From Escallonia rubra (lineage: Eukaryota; Streptophyta; Magnoliopsida; Escalloniales; Escalloniaceae): a stretch of 64,000 nt of DNA. The notes under the pieces are model-generated. The model was not told where the DNA came from, did no database searches, and saw only the letters and a list, made by a program, of their open reading frames with translations. Both the position numbers and the translations under genes were made by a program. Positions 10,000 to 19,294 of this stretch are shown in pieces. The DNA lies in the NCBI GenBank assembly GCA_033065855.1, contig JAVXUO010001709.1:248001-312000 (forward strand), written 5' to 3'. Every line of letters starts with the position of its first letter. Within the stretch, counting starts at the first letter, position 1.

Positions 10000-12394
10000 A
10001 CGCAGAATTCAGGAGGGCATGGGAGCATAATACAAATAAAGTAGGAAGGGGAAGGGAGAACAAGTCCAGAATGGCACGAGAGGGGGATACAAATAGGGAG
10101 GAGATCCGCACAAGTCAAAGAGGGTACGGGATGGGAAGGGCTTAGGGGTTGGCAAGACCGAGATCTGGATCCTGCTGATCGTCCTCGTCCACGTGGGTAG
10201 TGTCATCCGGATCCAACTCGGTATGACCAACAACAGTGTCTTGCAGTTTAAAGCACGGACACATTAATCTCGATAGTAATTGTAAGTCGTGTTTAGTTTA
10301 TGTATATATTGACTACATAAATTAATTCTTTTGTATCTAATCCTCACGTGCCCTGATCATCCTTATCACCTCCTCAGCAATGCGACGAATATCGTCCTTA
10401 TGTAGTTGTCGCTCTGCGGTCAATGTCTACGTCTGTGGAGGGGCAGCAAGGGGTGGGGACAATCTTATCACGGCATGTGCAGTCGTGCTAGGCAGGCGGC
10501 GTACAAGCTCTTTCGGCCTATTGACGACCCCCGTTGTATCCAGCCACCGTTCAATCCCCCCTCCCCCGGTACTCGTACATGTACTCGTGGACACTGATGG
10601 CTGTCCAGACTACTGCCCAGACCCCCTGAGTTGTTCATACGAGGCCTGCAAAACAGTGATTTGACATTGAAGACATTAAGGCAACACAAATACAAAGCCA
10701 AAATTTTAACATAAACAATTTAATTAGTAACTTATATCGATCTGTCAAGAAATATCTAAAATAAAGTCCCCCGCCTAATTTGCGTCGTCCTTATCTATCT
10801 TCCTCGCGAGCGTCTGAGTGAACGTCAGAGCACAGACCTCATCTGCCTCCAGGTTCTGGTGCTCAGCCACATTCTTCTATTGGACGACGTCGTGAGACAC
10901 CAACCCCCCCCCCCCCCCCGCGCGTACGTAGGATCTTTGTCCTGTTTGTACTCCTTTGCACTATTACTCTTCGCCTCTCAAGTTGGATCAGTTATCCAAT
11001 TATAAACCATCTGCCCACATATAAATGGTGAAATCCAATGAGGGGGATACCCTTTCCGGCCACTCCTCCATCGGGGCACCCTCGGGCAATATCTTCCATG
11101 CTTGCTCCCGTGCGTTGTGTTACCATCGTCGGTAATTTTTGCTGATGTAGGGAAAAAAAGCCTCCCACCCCAATGCATGCTGCTCAAACTCGATTGCCTC
11201 CTACAAGGCATCCAATTACATAATTAGTATGATTAATTTAAATATAAGGTACTAATTAAACAAACAATAACTGACAAAAAGGAAAACTGTAACGACCCAA
11301 TCCACGGCCCCACCACAGGGCAATGCCTCCCTCAAAAGCGCTAGCCAAGTAGGTACTTATGAGTTCCTTAGTAAGGTCTTATAAGGGTCATCTCATGCTA
11401 TTCCACATCCAATGTGGGATATTACAATCTCCCTTCCTTATACCTTAGCGTCCTCGCTAAGGCTCGATCACACATAGCCCAGAATCTTCCTCTCTAGCCA
11501 ATGTGGGATATACCGGGCTCACCTTTCGTTGCCCCAACCATCCTCTTGATGTGGGATATACCCAGGCTTGCCTTCGTTTCTCCAACCATCGGTAACCTGA
11601 CTGGATAGTCCAGCACTCCAGCCCGAGCTTTTGAGAGTCGGCTCTGATACCATATGTAACGACCCGATCCACGGCCCCCACCACAGGGCAATGCCTCCCT
11701 CAAAAACATTATCCAAGTAGGTACTTGTGAGTTCCTTGGCAAGGTCTTATAAGGGTCATCTCATACTATTCCACATCCGATGTGGGATATTACAAAAACC
11801 ATACTAACCACTCCTCCCACAAGGCCTCCCTCGTCTTGGCATCCCAATTTTTCAAGTACATCAGTGGCTCAAAGAATCGGCCCTTCACAAGGACGCTATC
11901 TTCGTTCAGGCTGGACACTCTAAGACCCTGATAAAGAAATATATTAATACCATTCAATCAGTGATATGTAATAACTATCAGAATTAAAGTGATAAGTATT
12001 GCATTAAATTAAAGTTTTTTACTTACTGGCCCTCCTCGGTGAGAGTAACTTTCTGTTTCTGCTGGGGATCGATGTGCACCCTACGTGTCGGTCCACGGCC
12101 TCGACGAGATCCTACAAGGCACCAACATTAATACAATTCAAATATAATTTAAATATAAGTCTAACATTACGACTAAACGCTAATATCAAATATAATGAGG
12201 TTGTCGAACCCACAGAAGAAGGAGAACTAGCATGTGGATGGAAGGAATTAGCCTGGGGCTGGGGCTGCGGCAACGGCCTGCTGGATGCTCGCGCTCTGTG
12301 TGTCGTCATCAGTGGGCAATGTTGAGGTGGGAGTCAATGGGGTAGACGTAGCTCGGCGTCCACCACGACCACGAATGGCTTGTAATTTACCCAT
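10000..12394 (-). pseudogene. Probable second (TNPA-like) gene of a CACTA transposon, degenerate
   Basis: Minus-strand open pieces follow the TNP2 remnant on the same strand. One starts at 12394 with MGKLQAIRGRGGRRATST, a basic Gly/Arg-rich N-terminus common in En/Spm-associated proteins. An exon-like piece near 12030-12110 reads RRGRGPTRRVHIDPQQKQ between AG and GT. Another at 11800-11935 reads LVKGRFFEPLMYLKNWDAK, and a further one lies at 10980-11210. A TRIM (11288-11794) sits between the last two. A 16-base C run lies at 10904-10919. I do not recognise a domain with certainty; the call rests on position and general character. Confidence 0.4.
11288..11794 (-). mobile_element. Intact TRIM (terminal-repeat retrotransposon in miniature)
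   Basis: Two near-identical direct repeats, 11288-11426 (139 bp) and 11655-11794 (140 bp), begin TGTAACGACC and end GATATTACA, i.e. TG...CA LTRs. They flank a 228-bp interior. A perfect 5-bp target-site duplication AAAAC lies at 11283-11287 and 11795-11799. On the minus strand the interior starts two bases after the LTR with TGGTATCAGAGC, the standard primer-binding site for initiator Met-tRNA. It ends with purine-rich AAGGAAGGGAGAT before the other LTR. There is no coding capacity, so movement would depend on another retrotransposon's proteins. Similar LTRs show a young insertion. Confidence 0.93.
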
Positions 12395-12659
12395 AACTGA
12401 TAACACCAACTGACTTTGTATAGAGGAAGTGCAAAGAAATTAACACATTAAAATGACAACACGAAACTGCTACACTAAAACAGCAGAAACACTATATGAA
12501 CCAGATGAACGGGTAAGTTAACATATTACTACGGAGTAATCAAGTACACATCACACTCGAAAGATGACTTCGTTATGTCGTATTATTTAGTGAAATATTC
12601 AAGTTATATGGCGAAAGAACATGCATGTTACAACATTACAAGTCAACCATCTTCATTTT

Positions 12660-14720
12660 GAGAGTCATCATCATCTTCAAACTCATCGTGCTCTTCTTCT
12701 TAAGACTCGTCGTCCTCTTCATCTTGTAATTTAACCTCCTCGTCAGTAGACTCAACCTCATCACTTTCATCCGTGTCGTCATCTACGATTTCTTCTCCTA
12801 GATAAAGAGTTGGTTGAAGAGGAAGATCGTTCTCCTTGTTGTTCACCTCAACCGGTACCAAGACATGTGCTTGGTTGGCTTGATAGGTGTTTACCTCATT
12901 GTTATATGCGCCTGACAATTTCTTGGACTTGATAACAGTACACCAATGAGAATTAGGATTTGCGACATCTTTCGCGTAGAACACTTGTACAGCTTGACTA
13001 GCAAACACAAATAGTTTGTCCGATGCAAGTCTTGACTTAACATTGACATCTATAATCCATTGTGAGCTAACACATATTCATCTACTACACATAATATCAA
13101 GCCATGTACACTTGAACATTATCACGCGGTTTCGGCTACCCATACATGTTAGCTCAACAATCTCATCGATCTCTCCATAAAAGTTCATGCAATTCTCGTC
13201 ATAACAGTCGCCGCTTACCAACATTTTACTGTTTTAGGTTTGTTTAGTTTGGCCATCATCTTTTGTGTTAAAGCTAAACCCATTGATGATATAGCCTCCA
13301 TAACATAATGCTTGTTTACTAGGGCCATGAGCTAGTACTTTCGAGCAAGAGTCTACTGGTTTGTCGATCGATTTAACCTATTATAGAAGACGATGAAAAT
13401 TAAGGATAAATTAGCATACGAATAAACCACATAGTTATATATAAAACATAGTAAAATTTGGTCAAAGACTTACATGTCTTTTGAACAATTCAAGAAATTA
13501 CAATTTCTGATGAGATTCAAGTCCAACGGGATCAGTAATTTGAGATTTCGCATCAAACTCATTGCAAACTAATATAGATAACCCGCTGATCACACATTTT
13601 TAAATATTTACAGTAATTATTTTAAGACAGTAACTTACTTAACGAATGCTGAAACTTTTTCAGAATTTAGAAGGGAATATATCGTTGCAGTGCTATATTT
13701 TTCATTCGTTGGCCACCGAGTACAGGTTCGTCCGAATAGACTACTTGACTGCTTGAATATTGATAAATGCCCTTCTAAGTGTGTGCTGGCTCCAGGATCA
13801 TTTCAGCTTAGTTGATTTAACCGTGAATCAACATTATCCCCAAAATATTGGCTACAAAAATTGACAAGCTCTTCCATTTCGTAAGCCTCAACAATTGAGC
13901 CCTCAACACGAGCTTTATTACGAACTTCTTTCTTCAGCTTAAACATGAACCTAAAAGTTTAATTAATAGAGTTAAGTGAAATATCAATGATAACAGGGTT
14001 TGCATTATGTGTAAACGAACAACATAGAGTTAAAGGATTACCTCTCAAATGGATACATCCACTGATACTACAAAGATCCACCATCTTAGCTTCAAACGCC
14101 AAGTAAACAGGCAAATGCTCCATTGAATCAAGAAATAATGGTGGGAAGATTTTCTTAAGCTTGCAAATTGTCACCACATTATTTTTCTCAAGCACCTCCA
14201 TATTACTTACCCGGAGTGTAGAAGAACATATATCTCAAAAGAAATAAAATAAATCCGTCAATATCTCGCATACAACCTTTGGCAACAATCCCCGGAAGGC
14301 AATAGGAAAGAATCTTTTCATAAATACGTGGCAGTCATAACTCTTCATCCCTTGGAACTTGCTCTCTAATACATTGCAACAACGAGATATATTGGACGCA
14401 TATCCATCCGGAAGCTTCAAATTCTTAACCCACTGATAGACCTTCTCCACCTATTTCTTGTCTAGACAGTACGGTGCTTTCAGAGTATCGTTTTCCCGCT
14501 GACTGTCCGAGGATGCAGTTGGTGGCATACACCTAACTGTTATAGATCATTTCTCGCTTTAAGGTGATCTTTCGATTTGTCCTTGACATTTATCACAGTA
14601 TTAAACACATTATCCAAAACATTCTTCTCAATGTGTATGATATCCATATTGTTTCGAATAATAAGTGTCTTCTAGTTGTCTAACTCCCATAAAATACAGT
14701 GTTCCCTCCAAGACGCAACC
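12660..14720 (-). pseudogene. CACTA (En/Spm) transposase TNP2 remnant with DUF4218 and DUF4216
   Basis: Reading the minus strand from 14720 downward gives TNP2-type blocks in order. Near 14640 is NNMDIIHIEKNVLDN, the end of the transposase domain. From 14450 comes KLPDGYASNISRC, then MKSYDCHVFMKRFFPIAFR, the start of DUF4218. At 14201 is KLKKIFPPLFLDSMEHLP, near 13900 ARVEGSIVEAYEMEELVNFC, near 13300 GGYIINGFSFNTKDD, and at 13020-12900 FVFASQAVQVFYAKDV, which is DUF4216. It ends in an acidic tail. Stops and frame breaks throughout show that it is inactive. The N-terminal part is missing, cut at about 14720 by GC-rich DNA. CACTA TNP2 is the DNA-cleaving transposase that acts on element ends. 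Confidence 0.9.
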
Positions 14721-15004
14721 TTATGCGTGCAGCGCCCGCTCGGGTCGCCCCTCCGCGTACAATACAGGCAAGGGGCTTATGTTCCCGACCTATTCTGGTC
14801 GCACCCAAAGGCCCACCAGGGGCCCCATTTTGCGCGACACGTTACACATTCAACGATCAATTTTTCAACGCTTTGAACCGGTCAAAACACATCTTTCATC
14901 GAACGTTCGCGGCAATTCGTGACTAACATATTTGTGTCGCCAACATAGCAACGTCAACGACAGCAACACTTGGGAAAAGTATACAAGTGAGCGTGACTCC
15001 CACT

Positions 15005-15155
15005 TTGAGGGCTCGGCCACCTCCTTTTAAAATGGGGGTTCTTTGGGGGTCGGCCACCTCCTTAAAGAGGGGGTTGGCCACCTTTTTAAAGGGGGGTCAG
15101 CCACCCTCTCTAAAGAGGGGGTCGGCTACCCTCTTTAAGGAGGGTCGGCCACCCT
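15005..15155. repeat. Short tandem repeats of GGTCGGCCACC
   Basis: Five or more diverged copies of a unit with GGGTCGGCCACC followed by CTTTAAAGAGGGG. Units are partly self-complementary, so the stretch could fold into hairpins. Confidence 0.75.
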
Positions 15156-15633
15156 TGTCCCGTGGGGCTGTTGACACCTCCTATTGCATCTCATTAAAAC
15201 GCACTCTCTACAAGGCTCACTCATCACCCGTGGCCGCAGGACGCTCGTTGTCGCCCGCGCACCGTCGCCGTGACAACCATTACTCACGGCCACGCAGTAT
15301 CGTCCGGGCGCCGTCTCCACAACGACTATCGCCCACACTCTGTCTCCAACAATCTGTCGCGCCCGTGCGCCACTTTCATGACACGTACCCCTGGCACCAG
15401 GTATTGTCTCACGACGGCCGTCGCCGCGCCTATGAGCCACAATCATGTCCCACGACGGTTGTCGCCGCGTCTATGCGCCACAATCATGTCTCATGCTGTT
15501 GGCATCGCGCCCATGAGCCACAATCAAATTACAGGTCTCTGGGCACCACACTCATTCACCTCACCATGTGCCCACGCCATAGACGTGGAACATGCTTCGA
15601 CCCACTCTCCGGAATGTGCAATATTCCGAGGGG

Positions 15634-15980
15634 CTCCACTCATAGTGTTCCAGCACGAGGACCCTTCGCTGTGGGATAGGCTCGTTACCATAAAGTTATC
15701 GCTGTCTTCATTCTGGGGGGCTCCGCTCGTAGTGCTCCGGCACGAGGACCGTTCACAGCGGGATAGGCTCATTACCACAAAGCTATCACCGTCTTCATTT
15801 CTGGGGGCTCCGCTCGTAGTGCTCCAACACGAGGACCCTTCGCAGCGGGATAAACTTGTTACCACAAAGCTATCGCCGTCTTCATTCTGGGGGGTTCCGC
15901 TCGTAGTGCTCCGGCACAAGGACCCTACGCAGTGGGATAGGCTCGTTACCACAAAGATATTGCCGTCTCGGGTGACTTGC
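15634..15980. repeat. 87-bp tandem repeat, four copies
   Basis: Copies begin at 15634, 15721, 15808 and 15895, exactly 87 bp apart, with a core of CTCCGCTCGTAGTGCTCC and CGAGGACCCTTCGCAGCGG. The period is 29 codons, so open frames persist on both strands. No start, promoter or homolog supports a protein. Confidence 0.95.
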
Positions 15981-16249
15981 ATGACACTAGGCACTAAGCT
16001 GCGACCATGTCCACTCACGTTACCGGTGATCATCGACGCCCCCAAGACGATGACCCTCGGGTCACTCTAGGACGGGAGTAGGTCTTTGGAGGGCATCGCG
16101 CCTAGTCTGCCTGGCAGTTGGCTACAGGGGCAACCCTCACCGCTGTCAGATTCTCTACACGTCTCTTGACGCACCTTATGGGATTCAGTAAGGGCTTGGA
16201 CCGGTGGCTGGGGCAACAGGCTTACTCTGATCATGCTGTCATGGTGTGT

Positions 16250-17350
16250 TCAGTCTTCTCAGACAGGTAGAGAGATTCTGTGTGAGGCAAGGCAGTGCGA
16301 ATTTGGGAACCAACAGTCCAACAGAGAACCGGTATTTGTGGACCCCTGGTGATGTGTCACTCTCGAAAGATGACACGTGTCAGCTGATGACACACACATA
16401 CTTTTGCTTATAAATAATGGACTTTGGAACTCATTTGGGGGATTCTCTCTCATTTGACATCTTCACTTTCTCTCTCTAAAAACCCATTCTCTCTGGAATT
16501 CTAGAGAGAGAAACACATTTGGACTTCCGACATCGGGCCCCTGACGCTGTACCCCTGACTTAAACCCTAGCTTGGATTGTCGACTGTCGGCCCTGTTCGT
16601 CGCCGCCTTGTCTCCGCAGCATTGCCAGCCCTCACAACCTGTCTGGGGAGCCTTGCTCTCTGCCTTTACTCTGCCCTCACTGTCTCTCACTTTGCATACT
16701 TGGAAACTGACTCGGACTGCAACCTTTGTGGCACCTCCACATAGGTACGAACCCACTTTCCTTAGCATCAGCAGGTGGCGCTAAGGTGGTACCGCCGCAA
16801 GCCAGATTGCGGAGCAAAGTTGATGATGAGTTTGAAGCGGTTGTACCGTCTTGTATCGTCTGATGATTCATCGTTGATGAATGAGGATTTTGAGCCAGGG
16901 ATCCATTTCACAAGACTTCGGGTCCCACGGATGGCGCCAAAATGTTGTGGATGAAATCCGAGACAGACTTGATTGGCTCGTGAATAGACATGTACAACAC
17001 CAGTTACTCGCCGGAAGGATTTCCAGTGGAAAAACTCTGATGCTAAAATTAGAAAGGGTTTGAGGAGTTCAGAGAATACTTTCAGAATGAATAGCTTACA
17101 CTTTCCTCCTTCTCACTTTCCTTATATAGGGCTCCCATTAATGAGTCAGTTATGTCTTTTTAATTGCGAGTTATCAGAACTAATGGCAGTTTAATGGGTA
17201 GTTATTACCTTTAGTAGGAGAGTGGGTAAATGCCACATCCCACCTCTCCAAGAATTATGGGACAGTTTTGATGCCCTCTTATGGTGACACGTGTCACCTT
17301 CCCGTTAGTGGTATTTTTTGCCCAATCATAAAGATGTGTTAGTGCTCATG
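16250..17350. mobile_element. LTR-retrotransposon-like sequence (partial)
   Basis: At 16925-16945 the minus strand reads TTTTGGCGCCATCCGTGGGA, close to the TGGCGCC...GTGGG primer-binding site of some Gypsy elements. It lies directly after CCACAACA, which could be an LTR end, and the minus strand further up has CTATATAAGGAAAG (about 17120-17135), a possible LTR TATA box. A second, plus-strand promoter-like stretch with TTATAAATAATGG and TCTCTCTCTAAA lies at 16400-16490. A matching second LTR was not found, so element limits are uncertain. Confidence 0.4.
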
Positions 17351-17579
17351 AAAAACATACGTACTCTTTTTAAAAGTAAAAATTGTTGATAAAAGAAGTT
17401 TTGTCTGTCAAACGTATTGTTTTGAGTTACAAAGATTAAGTTAGGTACCAAATTGTAAAATGAATTATCACTTGTATTACTCCAATTTCTCGTAGATTTG
17501 TGCTGAACTTAAACCTCCCAAGAGATATGAAAAAATTATGGCTGCTACCCAGATTGAAAAAATATTCTCCCTACATCTC

Positions 17580-17745
17580 ATATAATGTAATTAATTGTCG
17601 TTAAATGTTTATACTGACTTTTATTTCGTGACGCTAAATAAATACTGTTAAGAATTGTCGCTAAATTAAAGTATTTACAGAAAAGGCACTAGAAACATTT
17701 AGCGACTACTAATTGTCACTATATACGAGACAGTAGGAAGACTCT
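17580..17745. mobile_element. AGTGAC-type MITE
   Basis: Imperfect inverted repeat with AATTGTCGTTAAATG, GTGACGCTAAATA, AATTGTCGCTAAAT and CATTTAGCGACTACTAATTGTCACTATATA. Same family as the copies in both P450 introns. Confidence 0.6.
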
Positions 17746-18380
17746 TACAACCCGGGTATCAGTCAAAATTGTTCTAGAGATATTAGTTAGGGTTGCTCCT
17801 TTAATGTTCCAACAAGTAACCTTTCAAAACCTAGTCTCTTAGCTCTCTCGCACAGTAGTGCTTGGGGCTTTCTTTTCACCGCTAAAACGTTTTAATATTT
17901 TTTTAATATATATCTGTCATATAAATAATTAGGTCAAGTGTTCTTTATGCTTGGAATGAGATAACTATCATAATCTCTTCTTATCCTAGTCAAAAATCAC
18001 TTTTGAATAATCACCACTTTAGTAACACACAAACATTATATACATATTACTACTGTTTCGAGATATTTGTCCACTTTCAGCGATGGAATGGAACCAAATT
18101 CCATAACTTAAAGTCTGCTTTCTTCAAAAACATTGTAATATAATTTGGTTACTGAAGTTATAAAAAAATTTTAAAGTGACTACATTTTGTGTGTGTGTGT
18201 ATGTGAACTCATTTTGAATACAATAGATTTAGTTCAGTTGTAACAACATTTTTTTTTTCTCTAAACCTCATGATATTTTTTTTTTTAATACAAATATTGA
18301 TAGGGTGTTCTTTTTTTTTTTTTTTAGAAACTAGGAGAAATTTAATGTAACTGTCGAGTTGAGCCACATAACCTGAGGTG
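17746..18380. other. Intergenic, no gene seen
   Basis: AT-rich DNA with poly-T tracts at 18249-18335 and a short GT run near 18188. It forms the downstream side of P450 B. No feature can be supported. Confidence 0.6.
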
Positions 18381-18399
18381 GCTCTCCCACTAGTATCAA

Positions 18400-18990
18400 A
18401 GTACAGGAGGGGTAACAAAAAATCAGTGCATGGCTCCAACAATCGTAGCCATTTTGCTATTATTTTGCCTGTTGAGCCATGAAGTCCGCGCAAAAGTTGG
18501 CTTCTCTATAAACGTGAATGGTTCGCACTTGTCACGTGCACTTAAGTAGTGCCCTGCAATCAAGAACCAAATTTTTAGGGGGGGGTTCTTCAGAGTTCAT
18601 TAAAGTGACTGTAAGTTGGTCATCGACTTCCAGAACTATCTTTTTTTAAGATTTGGATCCCCTGCTGTAACCATCGTTACAGCAGGGGTACCGTCCTCCT
18701 TGTGTCGAGGGATAGGGAAGACCATGCCGTAAAGGGGATCCAAATCCCTTTTTTAAAATTCTTGCTCCAGGCAAGTTCCAGACCGCCCGCCATTCCGCTG
18801 CATGGCTATCAATGGTTCGTAGATGTCGAGAGCACCCCATTATCCACCTAGCCTCATAGTCCTTGATAATAGCCGCCGCTCCCACCAAGTGAGATCGTGG
18901 ATTACATCTGTGTTAAGTTTAATCCAATTCTGAGGTGGTGGTTTCCACCCTACAAGGATGGTGTTTTTACCCAGTTGGATACTGTCCCTG
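18400..18990 (-). pseudogene. LINE-type RNase H (RVT_3) fragment split by a foldback element
   Basis: The minus strand gives WKPPPQNWIKLNTDV (near 18945), then after a frameshift GAAAIIKDYEARWIMGCSRHL and SHAAEWRAV (near 18800-18880). This is the N-terminal half of the RNase H-like domain found after plant LINE reverse transcriptases. Past a foldback insertion at 18651-18747 the domain resumes with LEVDDQLTVTLMNSEEPP, LVLDCRALLKC and HVYREANFCADFMAQQA (near 18450-18640), the expected C-terminal half with the HxxREANxxAD signature. A frameshift, stops and the insertion show it is inactive. The reverse transcriptase part is not present. Confidence 0.85.
18651..18747. mobile_element. Small foldback (MULE-like) MITE inside the LINE fragment
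   Basis: Ends ATTTGGATCCCC and GGGGATCCAAATCC are inverted. The left arm itself forms a hairpin (CCCCTGCTGTAACC...GTTACAGCAGGGG). Flanks TTTTTTAAG (18642-18650) and TTTTTTAAA (18749-18757) look like a 9-bp target-site duplication with one mismatch, typical of Mutator-type insertions. A better-preserved relative is at 35395-35587. Confidence 0.75.
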
Positions 18991-19294
18991 TAATGCCATC
19001 CGGACATCCGGAAAGGTTTCATTTAGACACACGAGTTTGTCCCTCTAATGCCAAATTTGCTATAGCACACTCATATACCCTCATCAAATATCGCATAAAA
19101 ATACAAGAAACCTCAAAGGAAATATTTCTCTATTACGTCAATAATAACAAAACCAATCAAACAAACTGAATTCGAACAAAACGTAAATCTTATTCTTCGA
19201 CACATCCTCTGTCGATAATTCCGGCTCATCATCTACAAGTGGATCAGAAGGTGGTAGAGTTCTGTTATTGGAAGTTGGAACAACATAACATGTA

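Larger units (their letters stand above)
14720..16250. other. GC-rich inserted block with several tandem repeats
   Basis: Base composition rises abruptly from the degenerate transposase on the left. The block contains ~25-30-bp repeats of GGTCGGCCACC with TTTAAAG (15005-15155), a ~48-bp repeat with TGAGCCACAATCATGTC (about 15420-15540) and an 87-bp repeat (15634-15980). Long overlapping open stretches exist on both strands (for example 15270-16070 plus and 15524-16045 minus) but match no family I know. It is probably the interior of a retrotransposon or a compound insertion. Confidence 0.5.

Noticed and set aside
14987..16070. Overlapping open frames of 230, 266 and 173 codons
   Set aside because: They overlap on several frames of both strands in a tandem-repeat, GC-rich block and resemble no protein family. 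Openness is explained by the repeat period being a multiple of three.
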